Shown here: piece by piece, positions 8,580 through 16,793 of the stretch
Numbering within the stretch: position 1 is the first letter of the stretch
Layout of the letters: every line of letters starts with the position of its first letter
Assembly (NCBI GenBank): GCA_021796015.1
Contig: JAJYOT010000001.1
Span: 42,184-106,183 of the forward strand
Direction of reading: 5' to 3'
Length of the DNA stretch: 64,000 bases
Source of the DNA: a bacterium
GTDB taxonomy: Bacteria; Elusimicrobiota; Elusimicrobia; UBA1565; UBA9628
Position numbers and translations under genes: made by a program
The notes under the pieces: model-generated
What the model saw: only the letters and a program-made list of their open reading frames with translations
The model's database searches: none
Told to the model about the DNA's origin: nothing

Positions 8580-10751
8580 ATGAACCTTGATCTTCTCAAC
8601 CCGGAGCAAGCGCGCGCGGTTCTTCATAAGGAAGGCCCGCTTTTGGTTTTAGCCGCGGCGGGAACGGGAAAAACGCGGGTCATCACCTACCGAATCGCGA
8701 GGTTAATTGAGGAAGGCGTCCCGCCCGAAAAAATTCTGGCCGTGACCTTCACCAACAAAGCCGCCGAGGAAATGCGGCAGCGTATCGAATCCTTAGCTCC
8801 GGGAAAGGGAAGCGCCGTCTGGGTTTTCACCTTTCATGGTTTTTGCGCGAAACTTTTGCGCCAGCACCACGAGTTGGCGAAACTAAGCCGTCATTTCACG
8901 ATTTACGATCAATCGGACCAGAAAAGGCTGATTACCGAGGCGATGAAAGAACTGGGCCTCGACAAGGAATCGGCCAAAGCCTCGATGTATGCCGGAATTA
9001 TCTCCCGCGCCAAAGACGATCTTCTGGACGCCGACTCCTACGCGATTTACGCCGAAACGACCATCGACGCGTCTCGAAAAACCGCCGCGAAGATCTACAG
9101 CATCTATCAAAAAAAGTTGGAAAATACCGGCGGGGTCGATTTTGGAGATTTGCTGCTGAAAGTCTGCTCTCTTTTAAAGGAACACCCCTCCATTCGGGAA
9201 TACTACCAGGATTATTTTAGGCATATTCTCGTAGATGAGTATCAAGACACCAATCACGCTCAATACATCATCACCAAAACGCTCGCTTCCAAACATAAAA
9301 ATTTGTGCGTGGTCGGAGACGACGATCAAAGCGTTTATTCCTGGCGAGGAGCCGATATCCGGAACATTTTGGAATTCGAGCGCGATTTTAAGGATACCGG
9401 CGTCGTCACTCTCGAGCAGAATTACCGCTCGACGAAACCCATCCTCGAAGCCGCGGGGCGGGTCATCCGCAACAACGGAAAGCGCAAATCAAAAACCTTG
9501 TGGACGCAAAAAGAAGGCGGAAACGCCATCCACGTCCAGGAACTGATGGATGAAAGAGAAGAAGCGTCCTGGGCCGTCCGCAGAATCGAGGAAGGAAAAA
9601 GGTCCGGGCATTCCCTTTCCGATTTCGCGATTTTTTACCGCACCAACGCGCAGAGCCGCTCCTTTGAAGAAGCCTTGCGCCGCGCCGGAATCAATTATCG
9701 CTTAATCGGAGCGATGCGCTTTTATCAAAGGCAGGAAATCAAGGACGCCTTGGCCTACGCGCGCGTGATTTTAAATCCCAAGGACGAAATCAGCCTCATG
9801 CGCATCGTCAATACGCCTCCCCGGGGCATCGGGAAAACCAGCCTTGAAAGAATTAAAGCCTACGCGAATTTTAAAAACCTCGGCGCCCTAGACTCTTTTA
9901 AAGCCGCATCCGATATCGAGAGCTTAACCCCTTCCTGCCGCAGGTCTCTGAAAGAACTGAGCTCCTTTCTCGAAAGGATGCAGGCCGATTTGCCGTCTTT
10001 ATCCGCGGGAGCGGCGATGGCGCGCATTCTGGAAGAATCTCAATATCTATCCTGGCTGGAAAAAGAATGCGAAACCGATCTCGAGGCGGCGTCCAGGCTC
10101 GCCAACGTTCAAGAACTTTTAAACTCGGTCAAGGAATATGAAGAAAGAAGGCAGGCCGCCGGTTCCCCCCTCAGTCTCGGCCAATATTTGGAAGAAATCT
10201 CCCTTCAGACCGACCGCGACGAGACTCCGGGAGGCGAGGAAGCCGTAACCCTCATGACCATTCATCTCGCCAAGGGTCTTGAGTTTCCCGTCGTTTTTCT
10301 AACCGGCCTTGAGGAAGGTTTGTTTCCCATCGGCTCGAACAATTCTTCCGCGGAAGAACTCGAGGAAGAAAGACGCCTTTGTTACGTCGGCATGACGCGC
10401 GCCAAAGAAATGCTGTATTTGACCCATGCCTCGACCCGCCGCGTCTTCGGCCAAACTTATTCGAACATCCCTTCTCGATTCATCATGGAAGCGCGCGTCG
10501 AAGGCGAATTTTCAAGCCCCCGAAAAAGGCCGCTCGCGACGCCCGCCTCCGCATTCCAAAACCCGAACATCCCCGCGCAGAGAATGGGAGCCTCGCTCAG
10601 AGTCGGTTCCCGGGTCCGGCATCCGCTCTTTGGAACGGGAGAAGTGCTGGAAAAATCCGGCAGCGGCGAAACCGCCAAGGCCCTCATCCGATTTCAAAAC
10701 GGCCGAATCGCCAAACTCGTTTTGCGCTACGCGCCGCTGGAGGTCATTTAA
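8580..10751 (+). CDS. pcrA: UvrD/PcrA-type 3'-5' DNA helicase
   Basis: A 723-residue superfamily 1 helicase that unwinds DNA in repair and replication restart. All motifs are visible: Q motif LNPEQ, Walker A AAAGTGKT, Walker B VDEYQDTN, GDDDQSVYSWRGAD, QNYRST, MTIHLAKGLEFPVVF and CYVGMTRAKE. The C-terminal 50 residues (VGSRVRHPLFGTGEVL...) form the Tudor-like domain that binds RNA polymerase in PcrA/UvrD. I chose ATG 8580 because the family begins at the LNPEQ segment; a longer version would add 12 unrelated residues. An extended -10 (TGGTAGAAT) lies at 8545-8553. The stop overlaps the gatC start (TAATG). Confidence 0.93.
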   Translation: MNLDLLNPEQARAVLHKEGPLLVLAAAGTGKTRVITYRIARLIEEGVPPEKILAVTFTNKAAEEMRQRIESLAPGKGSAVWVFTFHGFCAKLLRQHHELAKLSRHFTIYDQSDQKRLITEAMKELGLDKESAKASMYAGIISRAKDDLLDADSYAIYAETTIDASRKTAAKIYSIYQKKLENTGGVDFGDLLLKVCSLLKEHPSIREYYQDYFRHILVDEYQDTNHAQYIITKTLASKHKNLCVVGDDDQSVYSWRGADIRNILEFERDFKDTGVVTLEQNYRSTKPILEAAGRVIRNNGKRKSKTLWTQKEGGNAIHVQELMDEREEASWAVRRIEEGKRSGHSLSDFAIFYRTNAQSRSFEEALRRAGINYRLIGAMRFYQRQEIKDALAYARVILNPKDEISLMRIVNTPPRGIGKTSLERIKAYANFKNLGALDSFKAASDIESLTPSCRRSLKELSSFLERMQADLPSLSAGAAMARILEESQYLSWLEKECETDLEAASRLANVQELLNSVKEYEERRQAAGSPLSLGQYLEEISLQTDRDETPGGEEAVTLMTIHLAKGLEFPVVFLTGLEEGLFPIGSNNSSAEELEEERRLCYVGMTRAKEMLYLTHASTRRVFGQTYSNIPSRFIMEARVEGEFSSPRKRPLATPASAFQNPNIPAQRMGASLRVGSRVRHPLFGTGEVLEKSGSGETAKALIRFQNGRIAKLVLRYAPLEVI

Positions 10752-11050
10752 TGGAAAAATCCTCTTCGATCACGGAAGAAGACGTCCGCAAAATCGCGGC
10801 CTTGGCCAAACTCTCATTAACTCCCGAGGAAATCTCCCGATATCAATCTCAATTCGTGAAAATCCTCGACTCCATCGCGCAGTTGTCGCGCTTAAACGTC
10901 GAGAACGTGCCGCCGACCTCATCCGTTTTGGGCCTCAAGAACGCCTTCCGGGAAGACCAGGCGGTTCCGTTTGAAAAAAACCACGCCTTAATCGACAACG
11001 CTCCGGAAAAAGACGGGCCTTTTTTCAAGGTTCCAAAAATAATCGAATGA
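10751..11050 (+). CDS. gatC: Aspartyl/glutamyl-tRNA(Asn/Gln) amidotransferase subunit C
   Basis: A 99-residue subunit that stabilises GatA on GatB in the enzyme converting Glu-tRNA(Gln) or Asp-tRNA(Asn) to the amidated form. The sequence has the typical order: ITEEDVRKIAALAKLSLTPEE, a central LDSIAQLSRLNVENV, and the C-terminal DNAPEKDGPFFKVPKIIE. Its ATG shares bases with the stop of the helicase gene, and its TGA overlaps the gatA start (ATGA), so translation is probably coupled through this run of genes. Presence of GatCAB implies that glutaminyl- and/or asparaginyl-tRNA is made by the indirect route. Confidence 0.95.
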   Translation: MEKSSSITEEDVRKIAALAKLSLTPEEISRYQSQFVKILDSIAQLSRLNVENVPPTSSVLGLKNAFREDQAVPFEKNHALIDNAPEKDGPFFKVPKIIE

Positions 11051-12501
11051 AAAATCTTACTTCGCTTTCCGCGTCAAAAATCGCCCAAGAGGTCTCCTCC
11101 GGAAATCTCAAGGCCGAGGACGTCGCCCAAGCGCATCTTGACCGCGTCAAAACCGAAGACCCCAAGGTCAAAGCCTTCATCACGCTCTTGGAGGAAAAGG
11201 CCCTCTTTTCCGCCCGCGAAATCGACTTAAAAAGAGCTCAAGGGAAAAAACTCGGGAAACTGGCCGGAGTTCCCATCGCGGTCAAGGACAATATTTTAGT
11301 CGAGGGCGTCGAAACCACTTGCGCCTCCAAAATTCTCAAGGGCTTTAAAGCGCCTTATGACGCGACCATCGTCGAAAAACTCAAAAAAGAAGACGCCGTC
11401 ATCCTCGGGAAAACCAATCTCGATGAATTCGCGATGGGGTCCTCCAATGAAAACTCCGCTTTCTTTAAGACCAAAAACCCGTGGAACTTGGAGACGGTCC
11501 CAGGCGGCTCCTCCGGCGGTTCGGCGGCCGCGGTCGCGGCTAAAATGGCGCCTTTGTCCTTGGGCTCCGACACCGGAGGCTCGATTAGGCAACCGGCTTC
11601 CTTTTGCGGACTCGTAGGCATTAAACCGACCTACGGTCTTGTCTCGAGATACGGCCTCATCGCGTTCGCGTCGTCTCTCGATCAAATCGGCCCTATGGCC
11701 AGGAACGTTGAAGATACCGCGCTTCTTCTTTCCTCCATTGCGGGACACGATCCCAAGGATTCAACTTCCGCGCCCCAGGCTCAAAACCATTTTTCAGGAA
11801 TGCCGCTTGAAAGCATTCGCGGACTTAAAATCGGAATGCCGAGAGAATATTTTGCCGACGGTCTTGACCCCGAGGTTCGAAAATCCGTTTTGGACGCCGT
11901 GAACAATCTTAAAACCATGGGCGCCGAGATCAAAGAAGTCACGCTTCCGCACACTTCTTACGCGGTCGCGACGTATTACATCATCGCGCCGTCGGAGGCC
12001 GCCTCCAATCTCGCTCGCTTTGACGGAGTCCGCTACGGTCACCGCGCGCAAAACGTAAAAAGCCTTTCGGAGCTTTACGAAAAAAGCCGCGGCGAGGGTT
12101 TCGGGCCCGAGGTCAAAAGGCGCATCATGCTGGGAACCTACGCCTTGAGCTCCGGCTACTACGACGCCTATTATAACCGGGCTCAAAAAGCGCGAACCCT
12201 GATTTCAAGGGATTTTGAAAACGTTTTTAAGGAAGTTGATTTTCTGGCGACCCCCACCGCCCCTTCCGTCGCCTTTAAATTCGGCGAAAAATCGGCCGAT
12301 CCGGTGGCGATGTATTTGTCGGACATCTTTACCATTCCGTCGAATTTAGCCGGCAACGCGAGTTTGTCCATTCCCTGCGGGCTCAACAAAGACCGTTTGC
12401 CCATCGGTCTTCAGCTGATCGCTCCCGCTTTTGAAGACGAGAAATTATTGTCTCTCGCGGCAGCCGTTGAAAAGGCCGTCAATTTTCCGCAACTGAACTA
12501 A
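11047..12501 (+). CDS. gatA: Asp/Glu-tRNA amidotransferase subunit A (amidase)
   Basis: A 484-residue amidase that releases ammonia from glutamine for tRNA amidation. The Ser-cisSer-Lys triad is visible: Lys in PIAVKDNI, the serine-rich loop GGSSGGSAAAVAA and the nucleophile region GSDTGGSIRQPASFCG. Length and C-terminus (IPCGLNKDRLPIGLQLIAP) are normal for the family. It overlaps gatC by four bases and its stop overlaps the start of a Nudix gene, so gatC-gatA-Nudix-gatB appear to form one unit. Confidence 0.96.
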   Translation: MKNLTSLSASKIAQEVSSGNLKAEDVAQAHLDRVKTEDPKVKAFITLLEEKALFSAREIDLKRAQGKKLGKLAGVPIAVKDNILVEGVETTCASKILKGFKAPYDATIVEKLKKEDAVILGKTNLDEFAMGSSNENSAFFKTKNPWNLETVPGGSSGGSAAAVAAKMAPLSLGSDTGGSIRQPASFCGLVGIKPTYGLVSRYGLIAFASSLDQIGPMARNVEDTALLLSSIAGHDPKDSTSAPQAQNHFSGMPLESIRGLKIGMPREYFADGLDPEVRKSVLDAVNNLKTMGAEIKEVTLPHTSYAVATYYIIAPSEAASNLARFDGVRYGHRAQNVKSLSELYEKSRGEGFGPEVKRRIMLGTYALSSGYYDAYYNRAQKARTLISRDFENVFKEVDFLATPTAPSVAFKFGEKSADPVAMYLSDIFTIPSNLAGNASLSIPCGLNKDRLPIGLQLIAPAFEDEKLLSLAAAVEKAVNFPQLN

Positions 12502-12905
12502 TGGCCCTTAAAGAAAGAGCGGCAGGCGGAATTTTAAGCAAAAATGGAAAATTGATGTTGGTCCGCGTAAAAAACCTGATGGGCCAAAAAGTTTGGACCT
12601 TTCCCAAGGGTCATATCGAAAGAAATGAAACGCCGAAAGCGGCCGCTCTGAGGGAAGTGTGGGAAGAAACCGGATGGGAATGCGAAATCATCCGTCCGTT
12701 GTTTACCGCCCGCTACGACTTTAAAAGAAACGAAAAGCCCGTCTCCAAAACCGTGCGCTGGTATTTGATGAAACCGCTTTTAAAATCAGGGAAACCGATG
12801 GCGGGAGAAATTTTTTCGGCTCGATGGGTGAGCCCCAAGGTCGCGAGCGAAAGACTGAAATACGAGTCGGATCTCAAACTTCTGAAAATTTGGAAAAAAT
12901 TATGA
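12501..12905 (+). CDS. Nudix hydrolase inserted between gatA and gatB
   Basis: A 134-residue Nudix-fold pyrophosphohydrolase. The Nudix box fits GX5EX7REUXEEXGU: GHIERNETPKAAALREVWEE followed by TGW. The N-terminus (ERAAGGILSKNGKLMLVRVK) and WTFPKGH resemble diadenosine polyphosphate or nucleotide hydrolases of the MutT group, but the substrate cannot be read from the sequence. It sits between gatA (TAATG overlap) and gatB (about 50 bases). Its presence in the operon may simply be for cotranscription. Confidence 0.85.
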   Translation: MALKERAAGGILSKNGKLMLVRVKNLMGQKVWTFPKGHIERNETPKAAALREVWEETGWECEIIRPLFTARYDFKRNEKPVSKTVRWYLMKPLLKSGKPMAGEIFSARWVSPKVASERLKYESDLKLLKIWKKL

Positions 12906-12956
12906 CTGAGCCTAAGCGAAGAAATGGTTGCTTCAACGGTCTCATGGAAAGAAACC

Positions 12957-14381
12957 ATGAATGAATCCTTTGAAATGGTGGTGGGACTCGAGGTCCACGT
13001 TCAGCTCGATACCGAGACGAAACTTTTCTGCGCCTGCTCTAACGACGGTTTTGGCGCGGTTCCCAACAGCCGGGTTTGTCCGGTCTGCACCGGCCAACCC
13101 GGGGCGCTTCCGGTCTTAAACAAAAAAGCCGTCGAACTCGCCTTTAAAGCGGCTCTGGCTTTAAACGGAAAGCTAGCGCATCAATCCATTTTCGCCAGAA
13201 AAAATTATTTTTATCCCGACCTCCCCAAGGCCTATCAAATCTCCCAATACGACGAGCCCTTTTGCCTCGGCGGAGAAGTTCCCTTGCGCCTCAAGGACGG
13301 GAAAACGAAAATCGTCCCCCTCGCCCGTATTCACATGGAGGAAGACGCGGGCAAACTTCTCCATGCCGTAGGTTCGCAAGCGCTGAACCACTCACTGGTT
13401 GATTTCAACCGCGGCGGCGTGCCCTTGATTGAAATCGTCTCGAAACCCGAAATTTTTTCAAGCGACGAGGCCTACGCTTATCTGACGAGCCTCAAGGAAA
13501 TTCTCCAATACGCCCGCGCCTCTTCCTGCGACATGGAAAAAGGCGAGATGCGCTGCGACGCCAACATCTCTTTAAAGCCGAAAGGCCAGACAAAACTCGG
13601 CACTCGGGCGGAAATCAAAAACCTCAATTCATTTAAGAACGTCAAGGACGCCTTGGAATACGAGTTTCTCCGCCAATCCGATATTCTCGCTTCCGGCGGG
13701 AAAATCATTCAAGAAACGCGCCTTTGGAATGGGAAGGAAACCGTTTCGATGCGCTCGAAAGAAGAAGCCCACGATTACCGCTATTTTCCCGATCCCGATT
13801 TGGTTCCCATCGATCTTTCACCGGAATGGATTGCAAAACTCGAGTCGGAAATTTCCGAGCTTCCCCAAGCGCGAAGAGAGCGTTTTGTCTCCGATTACCA
13901 TTTATCCCCCTATGAAGCCGAGGTCTTGGTCGCCGACCAAACCGTTTCTGATTATTTTATTCAAGTCTTAAAACTGCCCGAAGCTCAAAATAGCGCCGGG
14001 TTATTGGCTAAACTGATCATGAATATTCCTGATTTTTCTCCCATTCCCGCGGAACAAATGGCGTCTTTAATCCATCTTTGCGCTCAAAAGACTATCACTC
14101 TCAATCAAGCTAAAGAACTCTATCCTGAAATTCACCAATCAAAAAAAGACCCCAAAGTCTTGGTTAAAGAAAAAGGCCTGGCTCAAGTCTTGGATGAGAA
14201 AATTTTAAGAGATTGGGTTAAGGAAGCTTTGGCCGCAAACCCACAGGCGATATCAGATGTCAAGGGCGGAAAAAAACAAGCTGTAGGAGCCTTGGTTGGA
14301 GCAGTGATGAAACTCTCCAAGGGAAAAGCCAATCCCGCATTAGTCAACAAACTCATATTCGAGGGGATTGACAAAGCTTAA
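12957..14381 (+). CDS. gatB: Asp/Glu-tRNA amidotransferase subunit B
   Basis: A 474-residue subunit that binds the tRNA and carries the kinase and transamidase activities of GatCAB. It starts with the family hallmark EMVVGLEVHVQLDTETKLFC and has the zinc-binding CSNDGFG...CPVC pattern, HMEEDAGKL, DFNRGGVPLIEIVS and the C-terminal YqeY-like helical domain (from about residue 320). I chose ATG 12957 (preceded by GGAAAG) because the family begins at this point; an upstream in-frame ATG at 12924 adds 11 residues. The last third of the gene has more A and T than the rest of the gat genes. Confidence 0.95.
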   Translation: MNESFEMVVGLEVHVQLDTETKLFCACSNDGFGAVPNSRVCPVCTGQPGALPVLNKKAVELAFKAALALNGKLAHQSIFARKNYFYPDLPKAYQISQYDEPFCLGGEVPLRLKDGKTKIVPLARIHMEEDAGKLLHAVGSQALNHSLVDFNRGGVPLIEIVSKPEIFSSDEAYAYLTSLKEILQYARASSCDMEKGEMRCDANISLKPKGQTKLGTRAEIKNLNSFKNVKDALEYEFLRQSDILASGGKIIQETRLWNGKETVSMRSKEEAHDYRYFPDPDLVPIDLSPEWIAKLESEISELPQARRERFVSDYHLSPYEAEVLVADQTVSDYFIQVLKLPEAQNSAGLLAKLIMNIPDFSPIPAEQMASLIHLCAQKTITLNQAKELYPEIHQSKKDPKVLVKEKGLAQVLDEKILRDWVKEALAANPQAISDVKGGKKQAVGALVGAVMKLSKGKANPALVNKLIFEGIDKA

Positions 14382-14485
14382 TTTTAGGGATATACTTTTT
14401 TAGCAGTAATGTCATGGGTGACAGAATTCGCCGATACGGCTATTTTTCCCCGTGATCTATTATAACGGCGAAAAGGGGGCATACC
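14382..14485 (+). promoter_or_regulatory. Intergenic region upstream of the pilin gene
   Basis: It holds a short GCCG-ATA-CGGC hairpin followed by ATTTTT (about 14429-14446), a weak candidate terminator for the gat genes. A TATAAC hexamer at 14461-14466 lies 19 bases before the pilin ATG. GGGGG at 14475-14479 serves as ribosome binding site. No clear -35 is present. Confidence 0.3.
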
Positions 14486-14947
14486 ATGAATGAAACAAAA
14501 ACAGTAAAAGGAGCGCGCGCTTCGGGATTCACGCTCATCGAACTCATGATCGTGGTCGCTATTATTGGTATCTTGGCGGCTATCGCCATACCGAAGTTCG
14601 CAAACCTCATCAGGCAGTCTCAGGAAGGAGCGACGAAGGGGAACTTGTCCGGCATCCGCTCGGCCTTGAGCATCTATTACGGAGACAACACCGGGGTTTA
14701 TCCCACGGATCTCCCGGGGCTCACGGTCCAGGGGAAATACTTAGCCACAATCCCCAACGTAACCGTTCCTCCGTATCATACAGCTACGTCCTTAGACACC
14801 AATCAGACCGGCGGCGGCGGCCCTGGAGCGGCAGCCGATACGGGTTACTGGCTCTACGACAGCGCTTCGACCGATGGAAATTACGGCGGCGTGTGGGTTG
14901 ATTGCACGCACACCGATACCCACGGAACGACCTGGACGACTTACTAA
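14486..14947 (+). CDS. Type IV pilin-like protein (prepilin)
   Basis: A 153-residue prepilin. A short positive leader (MNETKTVKGARASG) is followed by FTLIELMIVVAIIGILAAIA, the PilD cleavage and methylation site and the hydrophobic assembly helix, including Glu5. The globular part has YYGDNTGVYPTDL, a common pilin/pseudopilin region, and a Gly-rich loop near residue 110. The gene is well placed after a GGGGG ribosome site and is closed by its own terminator (14968-15000). It may be the major pilin or a minor pilin for the PilB/PilT/PilC machine encoded near 54-58 kb. Confidence 0.9.
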   Translation: MNETKTVKGARASGFTLIELMIVVAIIGILAAIAIPKFANLIRQSQEGATKGNLSGIRSALSIYYGDNTGVYPTDLPGLTVQGKYLATIPNVTVPPYHTATSLDTNQTGGGGPGAAADTGYWLYDSASTDGNYGGVWVDCTHTDTHGTTWTTY

Positions 14948-14967
14948 TTCTTACCGTGTCGCATCTC

Positions 14968-15000
14968 AAGGGCCCCTCTGCATGAGGGGCCCTTCCTCTT
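14968..15000 (+). terminator. Rho-independent terminator after the pilin gene
   Basis: An 11-bp perfect stem (AAGGGCCCCTC / GAGGGGCCCTT) with loop TGCAT is followed by CCTCTT. The T tract is weak, but the stem is very stable. Confidence 0.75.
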
Positions 15001-15009
15001 GGACTCAAG

Positions 15010-15819
15010 ATGCCCAAATCTCTCACGACCCCAATAAGTCGTCTCCATATCACGCATTGGGGCGGGCAGGGTCTTCCCGTCCTTTTAGTTCACGGACTCG
15101 CCGGCAGCGTCGCTTGGTGGGACAAGGCGGCGCCTCTCCTCAGTTCTCATTTTGAAGTCGCGGCGTTGGATCTTCTGGGACACGGCGACAGCGCCTGGGC
15201 TCAAGACGGACATTATACGACTCAGCTGTTATTATCGAACATCGAGGAAGCTCGGAAATTTCTCAATTGGGACAAATTTCTCTTGGTCGGGCATTCCTTG
15301 GGCGCCCGCATTAGCGTCGAATACGCCGCGAGTTACAGCTCCGCTTTGGAAGGCCTTGTCGCGATTGATTTCATGCCTCATGTTAAGGAATCGAGCCCGC
15401 GTTTTTCAAAATTGGCGAAGCTCCGGCAACCCGTTTTTTCAAATGAAGAGGCGATGATCAGCCGTTTTCATCTTCAGCCGCGAGAGACGACTCTTCCGGA
15501 AAAAGACATGCGAGAATTAGCGGGGAAATTAATCAAACCTTGGGAAAACGGATTTACCTGGAAATGCGATTGGCGGGCTTTTTTAACCCGTTATGATTCC
15601 GTTTGGCCGCTTTTACCCCGAATTCAAGCGCCCAGCCTCATGGTCCGCGGACAATTGAGCCCCATTATGGATCAAAACGACATTCGAGAAGTTTGCCGGC
15701 AAACTTCCAAGAGCGAAAGCTTGGAAATTCCGAGCGCCTATCATCATGTGCCCTTGGACGCCCCTGAAAAGACGGTCGAGGCCATTCTCCATTTCACCCG
15801 CAAACTCGCCACCCTATGA
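15010..15819 (+). CDS. Alpha/beta hydrolase
   Basis: A 269-residue hydrolase without a signal peptide. It shows the core pattern: LLVHGLAGSVAWWDK oxyanion segment, DLLGHGDS, nucleophile Ser in VGHSLGAR and the C-terminal catalytic His in AYHHVPLD. The usual acid position after strand 7 reads VRGQLSPIM, where the expected Asp is not obvious. Substrate is unknown; BioH-like or ester hydrolase activity is possible. Its stop overlaps the start of the following Nudix gene (ATGA), so the two are translationally coupled. Confidence 0.8.
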   Translation: MPKSLTTPISRLHITHWGGQGLPVLLVHGLAGSVAWWDKAAPLLSSHFEVAALDLLGHGDSAWAQDGHYTTQLLLSNIEEARKFLNWDKFLLVGHSLGARISVEYAASYSSALEGLVAIDFMPHVKESSPRFSKLAKLRQPVFSNEEAMISRFHLQPRETTLPEKDMRELAGKLIKPWENGFTWKCDWRAFLTRYDSVWPLLPRIQAPSLMVRGQLSPIMDQNDIREVCRQTSKSESLEIPSAYHHVPLDAPEKTVEAILHFTRKLATL

Positions 15820-16259
15820 CGCCTTCCCATTTCGTCGCCACCGGATATGTCGTTAAAGACGGAAAAACGCTTCTTTTGCTTCACAAGAAGCTGGGATTTT
15901 GGCTCCCCCCGGGCGGGCATATTGAGGATGGCGAAACCCCGGTTGAGGCGTTGTTAAGGGAAGTCCGCGAGGAAACCGGACTGAGCGTCAAAATTATCTC
16001 GCCTCTTATTTCCCCGCCTCCCAAGGAAAAAGACGTTTCTTTTCTTCACACGCCCAATCATTTCCAGGTGGAAACGCTTCCGGGACACGGAATTCATTTC
16101 GATCTCGTCTATTTTTGCAAGCCCATCGGAGGCCGGGAAAAATTTTCAACCCAGGAAAGCCGCGGCATGAAATGGTTCTCGCCCCAAGACCTGTCCTCTC
16201 TCGAAATACGCGACGAAGTCAGGCGCGTAGCTCTAAAAGCAATCGCGCATGTGGAATAG
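15816..16259 (+). CDS. Nudix hydrolase
   Basis: A 147-residue Nudix protein. The Nudix box is GGHIEDGETPVEALLREV followed by REETGLSV. The N-terminus (VATGYVVKDGKTLLLLHKK, WLPPGGHIE) resembles nucleotide or sugar-nucleotide hydrolases of the MutT/ADPR group. It overlaps the upstream hydrolase by four bases. Substrate cannot be assigned. Confidence 0.85.
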   Translation: MTPSHFVATGYVVKDGKTLLLLHKKLGFWLPPGGHIEDGETPVEALLREVREETGLSVKIISPLISPPPKEKDVSFLHTPNHFQVETLPGHGIHFDLVYFCKPIGGREKFSTQESRGMKWFSPQDLSSLEIRDEVRRVALKAIAHVE

Positions 16260-16382
16260 CCGCCCGGCTTTCGCCGAGGCGCAACCGCTCATGGAACAAA
16301 TTCGCCTCTTGAGCCGTATATATTAATAGTTGCGGCCGGTTGTCGTCCGATGAGGACGAATGTTATAATGGAGGTGGAAATT

Positions 16383-16766
16383 ATGCTGGAAAAAGATGCC
16401 ATGGATATCTTGCTCAAATTTCTCGACAATAAAGCGCGCGAGGCGGAGGAAGAAGTGACCCAAAAGGGGGTCCTTTCGGATGACAAAGCCATTCCTCTGA
16501 TCCTCAAAACGCAGTTTAATCATATCGCGCACCTTGAAACGGCCGTGGATCAAAAATTCGATCAAGTGGATAAGCGTTTTGAGCAAGTAGATAGGCGTTT
16601 TGAGCAAGTAGATAGGCGTTTTGAACAAATCCGCGCCGAGTTCAGGACGGAAATCGGAGAAGTCAAAACGGAAATGAACCGGCGCTTTGAGCGAATGGAA
16701 CGGCATCTGCTCGGCGGCTTTGCCGTATTGGGCTTTTTGATGACCGTCTTCCGCTTCCTGCGCTAG
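16383..16766 (+). CDS. Small coiled-coil protein with C-terminal membrane segment
   Basis: About 127 residues from ATG 16383, which has an excellent GGAGG at 16370-16374; an ATG at 16350 would add 11 residues. The protein is nearly all helix. The centre has three and a half copies of the heptad-like unit VDRRFEQ, encoded by a 21-bp tandem repeat. The end has a hydrophobic stretch (LLGGFAVLGFLMTVFRFL) suggesting a C-terminal membrane anchor. Proteins of this style occur as accessory or phage-derived coiled coils; I cannot assign a role. A terminator overlaps its stop codon. Confidence 0.7.
   Translation: MLEKDAMDILLKFLDNKAREAEEEVTQKGVLSDDKAIPLILKTQFNHIAHLETAVDQKFDQVDKRFEQVDRRFEQVDRRFEQIRAEFRTEIGEVKTEMNRRFERMERHLLGGFAVLGFLMTVFRFLR
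16569..16631 (+). repeat. 21-bp tandem repeat, three copies, in frame
   Basis: The unit GATAGGCGTTTTGAGCAAGT(A) is repeated three times (16569-16589, 16590-16610, 16611-16631), with few differences. Because 21 is a multiple of three, copy-number change adds or removes seven residues of coiled coil without a frameshift. Confidence 0.9.
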
Positions 16767-16779
16767 CGCAGCATTTTTT
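16758..16779 (+). terminator. Rho-independent terminator after the coiled-coil gene
   Basis: The palindrome CTGCGCTAGCGCAG (16758-16771) can form a five-base-pair stem with loop CTAG and is followed by CATTTTTT. It overlaps the TAG stop of the upstream gene and separates it from gcvT. Confidence 0.7.
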
Positions 16780-16787
16780 GCTAATCT
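16779..16787 (+). promoter_or_regulatory. Extended -10 upstream of gcvT
   Basis: TGCTAATCT gives an extended -10 (TG, one base, TAATCT). The hexamer ends six bases before the gcvT ATG, so the transcript would start at or next to the start codon. No good -35 was seen, which extended -10 promoters can tolerate. Confidence 0.4.
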
Positions 16788-16793
16788 AAAGTA

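Noticed and set aside
10379..11050. Long frame joining the end of the helicase gene with gatC
   Set aside because: The first half is a shadow of the helicase; the gatC part is explained by its own ATG at 10751 with TAATG overlap.
16343..16364. Hammerhead-ribozyme-like core CGATGAGGACGAA
   Set aside because: It reads CCGATGAG where CTGATGAG is required, stem II is missing and the flanks do not pair as stems I and III. A simple TCGTCC/GGACGA hairpin explains it.
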